Source: CAIUPE01 sp037131735 (lineage in GTDB: Bacteria > Pseudomonadota > Alphaproteobacteria > Rhizobiales > Beijerinckiaceae). From it: DNA of 64,000 bases. Position numbers and translations under genes: made by a program. The stretch covers positions 186,001-250,000 of the forward strand of contig JBAXQM010000002.1 in assembly GCA_037131735.1 (NCBI GenBank). Direction: 5' to 3'. The first letter of the stretch is position 1. Every line of letters starts with the position of its first letter. Under the pieces are notes generated by a model, which saw only the letters and a program-made list of their open reading frames with translations, made no database searches and was not told the DNA's origin. Positions 44,346-54,127 of this stretch are shown here, piece by piece.

Positions 44346-44621
44346 TTTTAGGGAGCTATAATATAAATCCATCTATCTAAAAGTCCGATTGTTGTCCGCT
44401 AAGGCCTGCTTAAACTCACAAACCGTATAATAGGAATTGATGCTTTGCTGAGTATATTAGCTGTTTGGATCGCAATAGATCATATAATTTTGCAAGTTCA
44501 TCAAAGAGCGTCTTTTTTTAAAAATTTTTATATATAAGCTCATTAGCAGTAGTTTTTTTCAATTATAAGTGGATTTGTTATTAACAATCAAATTATAATA
44601 AATAATATGACGTCCAATTGG
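44346..44621. other. non-coding A+T-rich stretch after the GT4 gene
   Basis: No supported gene is seen. The sequence is A+T-rich with many stops in all frames, and it leads into the first copy of the repeated element. A TTTTTTTAAAAATTTTTATATATAA-like run near 44514-44537 is the only notable composition feature. No promoter can be assigned. Confidence 0.5.
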
Positions 44622-45205
44622 ACTCTTTTATGTCCCGAGCTGTACATCTCGACGTTGCGAAGATGAAAAAAGCACAGCCCAAAGGCCCATGTCTTATGAG
44701 TATTGATCTATCCGATTTAAAGATCTCAAATCCATTCGTTCTTCAACTGCAAATTGGGCATATAATTGCAGATAGTTTCGTTGCGGCCGAAGAGCAGGAA
44801 TGTAAACGTGATCCAGACACCTAGTCTCCTGCCTACTCTTTCGGCCATTTCCTTGCCTTCAGATGACCATTCTATTTTTATAAAAAGGATTTCTTTGAGA
44901 AGCATAATCTGCAAGCCGAAATAGGCAAGCATCTTCTCGAGAAGCCGGTTGCCGCCATTAAGTGCCTTCAGCCTCAAAAGCATTGATGCGTCCACGAAAA
45001 CACATTGAAGCGCTATTTCTAAAACGAGGCCGAATCTATGCCGTGTGCATGTTAAAACTTGGCAACCGAAACGCCCCCAACTGTCTGCTCCACAATACCA
45101 ATTTCATTATATCTGCTGACTTCCACGTTGCCCATTCCACCATTTGTTCACCCTGTCGATAAAGTTCCACGAGTTGACTCCACTGATCATATAGGGGGAG
45201 GGTTT
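44622..45205. repeat. diverged direct repeat, copy 1 (decayed element, type unknown)
   Basis: This ~580-base stretch aligns along its whole length with 52477-53045, at roughly 70-75% by eye with small indels. Anchor blocks are GCCCAAAGGC near 44679 and 52522, TCCATTCGTTCT near 44731 and 52576, and CTAGTCTCCTG near 44821 and 52667. Frames on both strands are broken by stops in both copies, so any protein is lost. It is more G+C-rich than its flanks, which suggests a foreign insertion such as a dead IS. I could not assign a family. Confidence 0.7.
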
Positions 45206-45282
45206 CAATTAGAATTTAAATATTGAAATTATTTAAACTGTTTGATACCAATAAACTCCCTTAAGCGGTAGGCTCAAAAGCA

Positions 45283-46179
45283 ATGTATGAAAGAATGCTA
45301 GTTTTAGGAAGCGAAGGTTTTATTGGCCAAGAATTCTGCCAATTTTTTAAATTAAATAATATTCCTTTTATTGCGACAAGTAAAAATGGCTCTGAACAAA
45401 CAATAACATTTTCATTATCCCAACCAAATTTTCAAATATTAACTAGCATTAGAGATCAATATGACTGCGTTATTTTTTTAGCAGCAAAAACTAATGTTCG
45501 TTGGTGTGAAATGAATGTAAATGAAGCTAATTTGATCAATGTCACAAATGCGATAGATACATTGAAATTTTTTGTAGGACTAAATAAAAAAATTATCTAT
45601 TTTTCGTCAGATTATGTATTCGATGGATATACAGGGAACTACGGTGATGACAGTCTAAAAAACGCAAAAACGGTATATGGAAAAGGAAAACAATTATTAG
45701 AGGAGTTAATACCTAAGATTACAAATAATTATCTTATTATTAGATTAGGGAAAGTTTTTGGCACTAAACCAGAAAAAAAATGTTTAATTTCAGAAATAGC
45801 AAATACCTTATATTTCAATGAAATATATAGTGCTGCCTATGATCAGGTCTTTTCAACAATATGTGTTCATGATATCCCAAAAATAATTTTATTTTTTAAT
45901 AGCCAAGAATTAAATGGTCTTTTTAATATCTGTTCTAAAGCATCATTTTCCAGATATCAGATAGCACAAATCATAAGAGAAATTTTGGGAGTCAATGAAA
46001 ATTTATTAAAAAAAATAAATTTAAGAGATTTGCCATTCATGTCAGATCGTCCCTTAAATACGTCAATGACTCCAACCAACAAACTCGCTGAATATAATTT
46101 TCAACTAACTGATATTCGGCAAGCAATAGAGATCGTTTCAGATAAACTCAAATCTTCTGTCAACTTGAGAGATAATTAA
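45283..46179 (+). CDS. RmlD-like NAD(P)-dependent sugar reductase
   Basis: This SDR-type protein of 298 residues resembles dTDP-4-dehydrorhamnose reductase (RmlD). It has the Rossmann glycine motif LGSEGFIGQ (about 8-16), IFLAAKTNVRWCEMN, YFSSDYVFDGYTGNYGD and the catalytic Y-x3-K in VYGKGK. It would reduce a 4-keto nucleotide sugar or act as a related reductase. It is followed without a gap by a methyltransferase gene. No rmlA, B or C lies in the window, so rhamnose synthesis is not established. Confidence 0.82.
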   Translation: MYERMLVLGSEGFIGQEFCQFFKLNNIPFIATSKNGSEQTITFSLSQPNFQILTSIRDQYDCVIFLAAKTNVRWCEMNVNEANLINVTNAIDTLKFFVGLNKKIIYFSSDYVFDGYTGNYGDDSLKNAKTVYGKGKQLLEELIPKITNNYLIIRLGKVFGTKPEKKCLISEIANTLYFNEIYSAAYDQVFSTICVHDIPKIILFFNSQELNGLFNICSKASFSRYQIAQIIREILGVNENLLKKINLRDLPFMSDRPLNTSMTPTNKLAEYNFQLTDIRQAIEIVSDKLKSSVNLRDN

Positions 46180-47325
46180 ATGAAGTGTTCGATTTGTGGA
46201 GGTAATCTCATTTTAGTTGATCGATACCTAAATTTACCTAGGGTTTCTTCTGATTGCAAACCATTTCGCTCTGGTGGCAGTCTCGCCTATTGTGAAAGTT
46301 GTTTGACTGTTTCTAAACCGTTGACCAATAGATTGAGAGACGAAATCAAATCTATTTATGAAAATTATGAAATGTATTTGATATCTGATGGGATTGAGCA
46401 GAAAATATTTTCAGAAGAAGGTATTTCAAAAACAAGATCGGAATTGATCATAAATTACCTTATGGATAAGATAAAAATGGATTCAGTTGGACGTCTCATT
46501 GATATTGGGTGTGGTGATGGACCAACCTTGTCCTGCTTTTCTAAATATTTTCCATCTTGGGATCTTTATGGACTTGAAATTTCGAATAGAAATTTTGACA
46601 AATTGTCAAAAATTTCAAATTTTAAAAACTTATTTTTAGAATTTCCAGCAAATGGGATTAATTTCAATATAGTAACAATGATCCATACGCTCGAGCATAT
46701 ATCCAATCCATTTGAATTCTTAAATAATAGTGTAAATTTGCTTGATCAACATGGGTTATTATTAATACAGGTACCAAATATACTGAGATCTCCGTTTGAT
46801 ATAATTATAGCGGATCACTTAAATCATTTTACACCAAAGCAACTGGCTAAATTAGTGGGTGATTCGGGTTGTGAAATTTTGTACATCTCAACTGACATAT
46901 GCCCAAAAGAGATTACAATCATAGCTAGGAAAAAAACTGTCGATTCATCTATCCTTAAAAATATGAATATAAATGGATCCTTTGTTGAAGAGTACGATAT
47001 CGTCGCAAATATTGAATGGTTAAATAAAATAATTTCGCAGACAAAAGAAATAACAAATAGACATAATTGTGAATTAGGGATTTTCGGGACAACAATTGGT
47101 GCTGCCTGGATGGTGAATGTACTCAACAATCAAGTTAAATTTTTTATAGACGAAGATGAAAATAAAATCGGAAAAAAATTATTTGGCATCCCCATCAAGC
47201 ATCCCTCAGAAATAAAGAAGGGAGAAGCAATTTATTTACCAATGAAACCGTCGACGGCAAAGGCAATCACTTCAAGATTATTTTCAAATGATAAAATAGA
47301 GTATTTTTATCCTGATGCGCTCTAG
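46180..47325 (+). CDS. zinc-ribbon SAM methyltransferase, sugar C-methyltransferase-like
   Basis: The 381 residues follow the three-part layout of the TDP-sugar C-methyltransferase family. An N-terminal CxxC zinc ribbon (CSICGG and CESC, residues 3-43) is followed by a class I SAM domain with LIDIGCGDGPTLSCF and a C-terminal domain with LGIFGTTIGAAWMVNVLNNQVKFFIDEDENKIGKKLFGIPI. Those enzymes make branched deoxysugars. Its ATG directly follows the rmlD-like stop. The substrate is inferred only from family. Confidence 0.75.
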   Translation: MKCSICGGNLILVDRYLNLPRVSSDCKPFRSGGSLAYCESCLTVSKPLTNRLRDEIKSIYENYEMYLISDGIEQKIFSEEGISKTRSELIINYLMDKIKMDSVGRLIDIGCGDGPTLSCFSKYFPSWDLYGLEISNRNFDKLSKISNFKNLFLEFPANGINFNIVTMIHTLEHISNPFEFLNNSVNLLDQHGLLLIQVPNILRSPFDIIIADHLNHFTPKQLAKLVGDSGCEILYISTDICPKEITIIARKKTVDSSILKNMNINGSFVEEYDIVANIEWLNKIISQTKEITNRHNCELGIFGTTIGAAWMVNVLNNQVKFFIDEDENKIGKKLFGIPIKHPSEIKKGEAIYLPMKPSTAKAITSRLFSNDKIEYFYPDAL

Positions 47326-47356
47326 TAAGAATGAAGTAATTAAAGGAAACGCTGCA

Positions 47357-48649
47357 ATGAAAATGCTGAAAAAAATATTCTTAATAAGACAAATAATAAT
47401 TTATCATTTTTTTCAGGAAAAAAAATTTAAAACATCCTCTGCATATCTATTAAAATATGTTATTGAAACTATCTTTCGTGCGAAAAGTGATTTGCCAAAA
47501 GCAACTTTGTTTTTACAGAAACTTGCGTCAATTGATCCAAATAATAAAAAGATATTATTTTTCATTTTATTAATTGAATATTATGAGGCTGCATTATTGA
47601 AGATTCAATCAATAAATTTAGAGAATAAAAAATATACGCAAATTGATCAAAAACGAATAAAGAAAATTATTCTCCCAATGGCAGCTTGGAATCAGGATAA
47701 CGTAATTAAATCGCTTTCATCGTTAAAAAGCATATTCAAAAATAATATTTCAAATTTTTCGGTAGTATATTTTACAACTCTTCAAGATTATCTTAATAAT
47801 AGGGCCGCATTTGAAGATATGAAAGACAATTTGATCTTATTTATACTTCCCAATAGTCTTATATCTTTAACGCAGTCCGATACAAATCTCAAATACTTCA
47901 TTTTATCTTTGTGTCAATCTATTGCGTTGGAATATGCGCGATTAACCCAACAATTTTATACTACTGCGTTTTCCGATACCTATTATAGTAAAGGTTTTTT
48001 CGATAAATTAATTATGAAGTATAATTCCGAATTTCAAGACGTAATATTTTACGGATCTATCAACTCAAATAACATAGACACTTCCAAAGACGATATCGAT
48101 AAGTTTAATTATGCATTCTATCATTTGTCAAATCGAATAACGGATAATGTAAATATTTCTAATCGATTTATCAGGGCAGGCACATCTGGTATATTTAGGT
48201 TTTGTCGCGATGTTATATACTTTAATGGTATTCATTATAATATAGGATTATTAGATCTAGAAAAATTAAATATATCCCATCAAAGGTTCTATGGTCCGAT
48301 TGACAGTGATTTTTATCATCTATTTAAAAATGAAATTAAATTTACAATTGTCGACTTTGATGACAATCTCTTTTGCCTAACCGAGGAAAATATTACATAT
48401 AATTACGAGTTAGCTTATAAGAAAAAACATAAGGGGCTACAAGAACAATTGCCGAAAAATTTATCAAATTACCAAAGAAAAATTGCGGAGGATGTTTTTA
48501 AGAATGGATTTAAAATTTTCCCCCCAAATAATTTTTGTAATTTAAATGTATTTTTTTTAAATTTGGATTTCGATTCAAATGAAGTATTCTTCGGTGAGCG
48601 AGGGGGTGCAAAGAATGAAAGTTCCATTCTTGGATTTAAGACCAAGTAG
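47357..48649 (+). CDS. unknown protein of the A+T-rich glycan island
   Basis: I do not recognise this protein of about 430 residues. No membrane helix or signal peptide is clear. The first 90 residues are Lys/Ile-rich and may contain a helical repeat. Later sections have an SDTYYSKGFFDKL region and FTIVDFDDNLFCL, whose acidic cluster resembles metal-binding loops of sugar enzymes. I prefer the ATG at 47357 with AAGGA upstream; ATG at 47315 would overlap the methyltransferase. It overlaps the aminotransferase start by 35 bases, so the genes are co-translated. Confidence 0.6.
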   Translation: MKMLKKIFLIRQIIIYHFFQEKKFKTSSAYLLKYVIETIFRAKSDLPKATLFLQKLASIDPNNKKILFFILLIEYYEAALLKIQSINLENKKYTQIDQKRIKKIILPMAAWNQDNVIKSLSSLKSIFKNNISNFSVVYFTTLQDYLNNRAAFEDMKDNLILFILPNSLISLTQSDTNLKYFILSLCQSIALEYARLTQQFYTTAFSDTYYSKGFFDKLIMKYNSEFQDVIFYGSINSNNIDTSKDDIDKFNYAFYHLSNRITDNVNISNRFIRAGTSGIFRFCRDVIYFNGIHYNIGLLDLEKLNISHQRFYGPIDSDFYHLFKNEIKFTIVDFDDNLFCLTEENITYNYELAYKKKHKGLQEQLPKNLSNYQRKIAEDVFKNGFKIFPPNNFCNLNVFFLNLDFDSNEVFFGERGGAKNESSILGFKTK

Positions 48650-49721
48650 TCATGATGAAAAGATATCGCTTCTTCGTTCGATTGAAATAGTTATTGACCA
48701 TGGCAAATTTATTCTTGGTCCCGAAGTTAGAGAGTTTGAATTTGCGATATCTAATTACGTTGATAGAAAGTATGCGATAGGCGTTTCAAGCGGAACCGAT
48801 GCCCTGATACTCGCAATGCGTGCGTTGAATATTGGGATCGGTGACGAAGTTATCGTGCCTTGCTTGTGTTGGGTTGCAGTAATAAATGCAGTTATAGCGG
48901 TTGGTGCAAAGCCGGTGTTTGCGGAAGTGTTGTATGATTTAAATTTATCACCAAAAAGCATTGTTCAGAAAATTTCAGATAGGACCAAAGCTGTTATTGC
49001 GGTTCATTCATCAGGCCGCATGTGCGACATTCGAGAAATCAGTGAAATTTGTAGATTAAGAAACCTTTTCTTAATTGAGGATGGATCTCAATCGTTTGGT
49101 GCAAAGAGAGATAAGGTTCAATGTGGTAGTACAGGTATAGTAAGTTGTTTTAGTATGAATCCTATGAAAATTCTAGGTGGTTTCGGCGAAGCGGGCGTGA
49201 TTCTAACAAATGAGGAAAATATCTATAAAAAAATCTTAATACTTAGAAACCAGGGTATGATAGACAGAGATAGATGTGAAATTCCTAGCTCAAATATGCG
49301 CTTAGATACGATACAAGCAGCTATTTTATTAAATAAGTTGAAAAATTCTGAAAAAAAAATATTAGATCGGAGAAAATTGGCGGATTATTATAATAAAAGA
49401 TTGAGAAATTATGTATTTACTCCGTCTGATCCGGACGGCGGTCGTCACGTATATTTTGTTTATACTATTCAATCAGAAAATAGGAACGAATTGGAAAAAT
49501 ATTTGTTCGATCAAGGAATTGAGACCAGAGTTAGAGATAAAATATTGTTGCCAAAACATAACGCATTTAAGCATTTCAGTAATGAAGAGTATGCGGCTTC
49601 AAAATTAGTTGCCGATAAGATGATATCATTACCTTTTTATGAAACGATGAGCTATAGCCAAATTGACTATGTTTGTGATAGGATAACCAATTATTTCAGC
49701 TTTACGGCAAATAAGAAATGA
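48615..49721 (+). CDS. DegT/DnrJ/EryC1 sugar aminotransferase
   Basis: This PLP-dependent aminotransferase acts on keto nucleotide sugars. The 368 residues start MKVPFLDLRP, with VSSGTDALILAMRAL binding the cofactor phosphate, acidic D156 in FLIEDGSQSFGA contacting the PLP ring nitrogen, and K185 in FSMNPMKILGGFGEAG forming the Schiff base. The ATG at 48615 has GAGGGGG eight bases upstream; an in-frame ATG at 48579 is less likely. With the N-formyltransferase at 54124 it suggests an N-formylamino sugar, the usual product of such pairs. Confidence 0.9.
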   Translation: MKVPFLDLRPSSHDEKISLLRSIEIVIDHGKFILGPEVREFEFAISNYVDRKYAIGVSSGTDALILAMRALNIGIGDEVIVPCLCWVAVINAVIAVGAKPVFAEVLYDLNLSPKSIVQKISDRTKAVIAVHSSGRMCDIREISEICRLRNLFLIEDGSQSFGAKRDKVQCGSTGIVSCFSMNPMKILGGFGEAGVILTNEENIYKKILILRNQGMIDRDRCEIPSSNMRLDTIQAAILLNKLKNSEKKILDRRKLADYYNKRLRNYVFTPSDPDGGRHVYFVYTIQSENRNELEKYLFDQGIETRVRDKILLPKHNAFKHFSNEEYAASKLVADKMISLPFYETMSYSQIDYVCDRITNYFSFTANKK

Positions 49722-50221
49722 AACCTTCAAAAAAAGCAAATCAAATAGAGATTTTACCTAAGGTAGTATCAGATTTTGAAATTTCTGAATTAATTGAATT
49801 GTCAAAGATTGCACTTAATAAACGTTCCCGAATTTGCCTTCATAAAGATCATTCTGATATTTTCCAGCAGATGTTAATCTGTATAAGATCAAATTCGTAT
49901 GTTGTTCCACATAGACAAAATGGCAAATTAAAATCCTATATAATTCTAAAAGGTTCGCTTAATCTTTATTTTTTTGATAATGATGGGAATGTTAGTAGAA
50001 TAATTACATTGGATCGTAAATCTAAAATTGTCCGCTATGATGCTTCGATTTGGCATACAATTATGACTTATAATTGTAAATTATGTTTGTATATCGAAAC
50101 AATAGACGGTCCATATATACGAAAGGATACTGAATGGGCAAATTGGGCGCCAACTGATGAAGACGCAATTAATGCAAAGATTTATAAGCGAAAATTGAGT
50201 CGAAGCACGATGCCTGAGTAA
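49718..50221 (+). CDS. WbuC-family cupin-fold protein
   Basis: This 167-residue protein has the WbuC layout: SRICLHKDHSDIFQQMLICIRSNSYVVPHRQNGKLKSYIILKGSL with putative metal ligand His, then DASIWHTIMTYN and IETIDGPYIRKDTEWANWAPTDED at the end. WbuC proteins are found in many O-antigen loci and have a cupin-like metal site; their reaction is not well established. It overlaps the aminotransferase stop as ATGA, tying it to that enzyme. Confidence 0.85.
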   Translation: MKPSKKANQIEILPKVVSDFEISELIELSKIALNKRSRICLHKDHSDIFQQMLICIRSNSYVVPHRQNGKLKSYIILKGSLNLYFFDNDGNVSRIITLDRKSKIVRYDASIWHTIMTYNCKLCLYIETIDGPYIRKDTEWANWAPTDEDAINAKIYKRKLSRSTMPE

Positions 50222-50590
50222 GTAAAAAAATTTATAATTAAATTTTTTCATTTTCTATCTTCCAAAATTTAACTATTGATCTCTCAGAATTTGTCTCATC
50301 TTACAAAATTCAAACTATCTGATTTTCACGCAATCATTGCAAAATGTGTAGAAACTAAAACGGAATTAACTCAAGGAAATCTTAATTTTTTGTTTAACTA
50401 TATTGCTTCCATTTGTTTGTTGCTATAGTGATCACTATACATGTATTTTAAAAATCATTTAATAAAAATTAAAGATAAATAACTATAATGTACGGCAACT
50501 AAACTGATACTTTCTGATCTAAAGATAACTCTGAATACTTTAGTCTGTCACCGTGATTTAATATTTGTAAAAGATACATTTGGGGATAAA
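50222..50590. other. A+T-rich gap before the GT2 gene
   Basis: No gene is supported in this 369-base gap. It is A+T-rich and separates the coupled rmlD-to-wbuC block from the GT2 gene. A GGGG ribosome-binding site (50581-50584) lies before the next ATG. A weak promoter may be present but I cannot assign one. Confidence 0.5.
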
Positions 50591-51541
50591 ATGACGATGA
50601 TATCGGTAATCATACCTAATTATAATCATGGAAAATTTTTAGAACAATCTACAATATCCGTCCTAAATCAGTCTAATTCTGATTTTGAAATTATAATAGT
50701 TAATGATGGATCAACTGATGATAGTTTAGATGTCATTCTGAGCTTACAACGTCAAGACAAAAGGGTTAAGTTAATTAATTTAGAAAATAATTGTGGAATG
50801 ATCAATGCAATAAATATTGGAATCAAAGCGAGTATAGGTAAATACTTTTTTGGATTAGCCGCAGATGATTTTTTGATTAGTAAGAATTTTTTTTCCGATG
50901 CGGTTCAAGCTTTATCAATATCTGAATGTACCGGGTTTTTTGGCAAAACAGAGATTGTGGATCAGTCTTTCAGTAAACGGATAGGATTTTTGGGATCATC
51001 GAAGCGCGATGGTTTAATAAATAAAAAAGATGTTTTAAAGGATTTTTTATTATCAAAGATATTTATACCTGGATCTTCATCGATTTGGAAAAAGGAGGAG
51101 ATATTAAAAATAGGCTTATTTGATGAAACATTAGGACCGCAAGCGGATTATTTTGTAAATCATTTTATAGCAATTCTTGGAGGTGTTGTATTTCATGATA
51201 ATGTATATACTTGTATGCGTAGTTTTGAGAACAGTTATGGAAATTCAATTGATCCGATCCAATATTTAAATAACCACTCAAAAATAATTGATAGAATTTT
51301 AGCGGAAAATATTGTTGATTGTGATTATCTTGTAAAAAATTGGAAATTAAGAGTAATAGAAAATGTCTTCCCTGAAAAACGAGTGGCTAAATATTTAGGC
51401 AATGTAAAAAAGATAAATGAACGGGCGCATATTTATAAATTGCCGAAAGAATTGAGATTCATTATCAGTCAATTAAACGATTATGATGTTCAATTTAAAG
51501 AAAATCTAAACGTGGCAAAAAAAATAATGAAAATTTTCTAG
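50591..51541 (+). CDS. GT2 family glycosyltransferase
   Basis: This is a classic inverting GT-A enzyme of 316 residues: SVIIPNYNHGKFLEQSTISVLNQS at the N-terminus, IIIVNDGSTDDSLDV for the nucleotide and FGLAADDFLI as the metal site. A conserved FIPGSSSIWKKEE region occurs about halfway along. It is cytoplasmic and uses a nucleotide sugar to extend a lipid-linked oligosaccharide. It is the last intact gene before a gene-poor stretch of about 1.7 kb. Confidence 0.9.
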   Translation: MTMISVIIPNYNHGKFLEQSTISVLNQSNSDFEIIIVNDGSTDDSLDVILSLQRQDKRVKLINLENNCGMINAINIGIKASIGKYFFGLAADDFLISKNFFSDAVQALSISECTGFFGKTEIVDQSFSKRIGFLGSSKRDGLINKKDVLKDFLLSKIFIPGSSSIWKKEEILKIGLFDETLGPQADYFVNHFIAILGGVVFHDNVYTCMRSFENSYGNSIDPIQYLNNHSKIIDRILAENIVDCDYLVKNWKLRVIENVFPEKRVAKYLGNVKKINERAHIYKLPKELRFIISQLNDYDVQFKENLNVAKKIMKIF

Positions 51542-51839
51542 ATAAGTTCGAATTATATAATTTTTACATATAAGAAATTTATACACTGATTTTGGAAATT
51601 TACAATGTGTAAACTTGTCAAAAGCTTCTTGTTAATTCTTGAACTGATAGGCCAACTTTCAATTAGATCTACCGATGCTTCAGCTGATATTAACGATAGC
51701 AGATTTCCGTTTTGTCAAATAAGTAAAAGAAACAGTCACAGATTGGTGAAAAACTTCGGCTTGGTGAGCCATTCATCATTCCGCATAGCGCTTGCAATTC
51801 CGGCTTATGGTACCGTTGCCGGAAATATGTGATCCTATC

Positions 51840-52180
51840 GTAATTAATGATGGGCCTTGGTACTACTTAAGCTGTCGAATTTTTATTTCTAGCGTTCAAT
51901 ATTCCGTGGTTAAATATGATGGGATGATATTTAAATTAATTCCATATCAATTGTATCGTATGATGTTCCGTCCGCAGAATGTTTCCGACCATGTATTGAT
52001 CAAGCTATTCATACAGGACTGTTTAGTTGTAAGGCTCGATGTAGGCATTCTGCTGCGGTTTGTAATGTTGGATGTGCTGGTTCTTGATATTGTGCGTCTT
52101 GGCCCACTCCAGAAGCTTTTGACAGACTTATTTCGGTCCATTGTGCCCCCTTCACTCACCGGCTTATTTTGCCATTAGGT
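51840..52180 (-). pseudogene. fragment of an IS3-family transposase OrfB
   Basis: Translating the reverse strand gives LLEWAKTHNIKNQHIQHYKP followed by QQNAYIEPYN, stop, TVLYE, stop, LDQYMV. This is recognisably the C-terminal catalytic-core end of an IS3 OrfB (the KPQQNAYIERFNRTVRYEWL region) with at least two nonsense changes. The rest of the transposase is missing or unrecognisable. It lies in the gene-poor stretch between the GT2 gene and repeat copy 2. Confidence 0.75.
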
Positions 52181-52476
52181 GATCGAATTCAAGCTTCAAA
52201 TGAAGCGATTTGCTGGTAATAAAGAATCAAAATTGATTTCCAGGACTTCATAATTGAAATCGTTCCGCACATTCATTAAATCTAGAATTTGTTGTCGTGA
52301 TGTCCATCAGACAGGAAGTTTATTTCCATTTTTTGGGGTGCATCTGGAGCAACCAGCTCTTCGCGTTCCTCTAGCGTGATGTGTTTGGGTTGTTTAATCT
52401 GCAGAATGCCCCCTGATCCCCATTAATCCTATGGACTATTTTATGACAAAAGCCGTAAATCCTATGGACAATTTTT
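52181..52476. other. decayed mobile-element debris
   Basis: No intact gene is seen. On the reverse strand near 52365-52410 a short frame reads IKQPKHITLEEREELV, reminiscent of the N-terminus of an IS30-type transposase, but it is too short to be sure. Two exact 12-base copies of AATCCTATGGAC (52425-52436, 52458-52469) flank the start of the next repeated element. Confidence 0.4.
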
Positions 52477-53045
52477 TAACCTAAGCCGTGCCGTTTGACG
52501 TTGCGGAGTTGAAAAATGCGCAGCCCAAAGGCTCATATCTTGCGATTATTGGTCTTTCCGATTTGAAGATGTCCAATCCATTCGTTCTCCGACTGCCATT
52601 TGGGTCTAGATTGACAGAAAGTTTTGCTGTGGCCGAAGATCAGGCATGAAACGCGACGAAGACAACTAGTCTCCTGACCGCTTCTTCAGTCATTCGCTTG
52701 CGCTAAGATGACCGTTCAATTTTTTAAAATGGACTTCTTTCAGAAGCATACTCTGCAAGCTAGAATAGACAAGCATCTGGCAAAGAAACCAGTTACCGCT
52801 ATTAAGCGCGTTTAGCCTCGAATGCATAAATTCAAGCAAGCATATTGATGCGCAATTTGTAAATTAAAGCCGAATTTATGCCGTGCGCCTATTGATGCTT
52901 GGCTACCGAAATTACGCCATCCGCCTGCTCCAAAATGCCAACACTTCATTGTATCTGCTAACTCTCACCTCGCCCACCCCCTTGTTCAACCTGCCGATAA
53001 AGTTCTACCTGTTGAATCCGCCAATCAAAGAGGGCAAGGCTTTCA
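52477..53045. repeat. diverged direct repeat, copy 2 (decayed element, type unknown)
   Basis: This is the second copy of the element at 44622-45205, in the same orientation. The best conserved blocks are at its left end (GCGCAGCCCAAAGGC, CCATTCGTTCTCCGACTG) and right end (CTGCCGATAAAGTTCTACC). Stops interrupt every frame. The copies bracket the rmlD-to-GT2 gene block, so they could have been recombination substrates. Confidence 0.7.
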
Positions 53046-53236
53046 AGTTTATGCTGATTTTTTTCAATATTAAATATATTGGGCGAAATTCAAATATATG
53101 CTAAGCATTACAAGCATTTAAGTACCTAAAAATTTTTTCTATTGAGAACGAAATCTTGAAAAGGGTAAAAAGATGGGTTATAAAAATTGAAGGGTAAAGC
53201 TCGTGTAAAATCCCATTGGAAAGGTGAGTTAACAAA

Positions 53237-54127
53237 ATGGCTGTTAAGACATATTATGGCGAATCGTTCGGTAAAACAGTTCTTGAAATTTATACGGAAA
53301 ATAAATCTAAAAATACAAAAATTACTCATCGTCGTCTTGAGGACCAGGATGCCTATGATACGTGGCATCTTTCATATTATCTGAAGGAGATTCTAAGAAC
53401 ACGAAACTTTATAAATTCCGGAGTAGAATCTCTAGAAAAACTTGAGAGAAAAGATAAAAATCTAATCTCATACCTTATTCTTGCTTCAAACCCAGATCTT
53501 CTTGATGTTGTGGAGATCGGTAGTTCTCTCTTCGAGATGATTGATGGACTAAGAGCAGTAAATGAATTTTCAAAAAATAAAAATATATTTAATTTAGATT
53601 TAGAGAACTTCAATTATGTGGGGATAGAGCTTTCGAATTTATTGAGAGATGCAACCAGAAATCTATATCCCAATCATAAAATTAAACTCTACGAAACGGT
53701 GGATCAATTTCAAGAGCCAATTGGCTTTTTATGTGATAGAAGTGTTACAAATTACGCGCTTGAGACGTGTGAGGAGTTATCTGATTTAATGAATAGGGCT
53801 CAGGTTTGCTATCTCAATACGTATTTTTCGAAAAAGCAAACTTTTATAACGTCGCGTTTGGGTAAAAAAGTTACTTATTTTTCGCTTCAAGATGTTTGTA
53901 AATTATCAACGAAGCCAATCTATCATATTTACGGCGAAAAGGCACCGGGCCCCTTTTCGGGTGAAGATATTTCTCGTGGCAATAGTGTGTTAGAGGGGTT
54001 CTTTATTTGTGCAAATGAAGCGAGGGTTTTGAAATTTTTTGAATATGCAAATTTGGATCCGGAATTTAGCTCGTTTTTTTTAGAAAAGAATATTAAAATG
54101 AAATTAGCAAAAGAGTTAGTTGAATGA
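53237..54127 (+). CDS. putative SAM-dependent sugar methyltransferase
   Basis: This 296-residue protein has a possible class I SAM motif VVEIGSSLFEMIDGL (about residues 92-106) and a following acidic position (NYVGIELSNLLRDATR). It resembles bacterial proteins annotated as putative sugar O-methyltransferases, but the motif I is not canonical (no GxGxG), so I am unsure. AAGGTGAG lies eight bases upstream of the ATG. The stop overlaps the formyltransferase start as ATGA, implying a common pathway. Confidence 0.5.
   Translation: MAVKTYYGESFGKTVLEIYTENKSKNTKITHRRLEDQDAYDTWHLSYYLKEILRTRNFINSGVESLEKLERKDKNLISYLILASNPDLLDVVEIGSSLFEMIDGLRAVNEFSKNKNIFNLDLENFNYVGIELSNLLRDATRNLYPNHKIKLYETVDQFQEPIGFLCDRSVTNYALETCEELSDLMNRAQVCYLNTYFSKKQTFITSRLGKKVTYFSLQDVCKLSTKPIYHIYGEKAPGPFSGEDISRGNSVLEGFFICANEARVLKFFEYANLDPEFSSFFLEKNIKMKLAKELVE

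Noticed and set aside
44726..44995. 89-codon leftward frame within repeat copy 1
   Set aside because: The corresponding frame in copy 2 has several stops, and no family is recognisable, so it is not kept as a gene.
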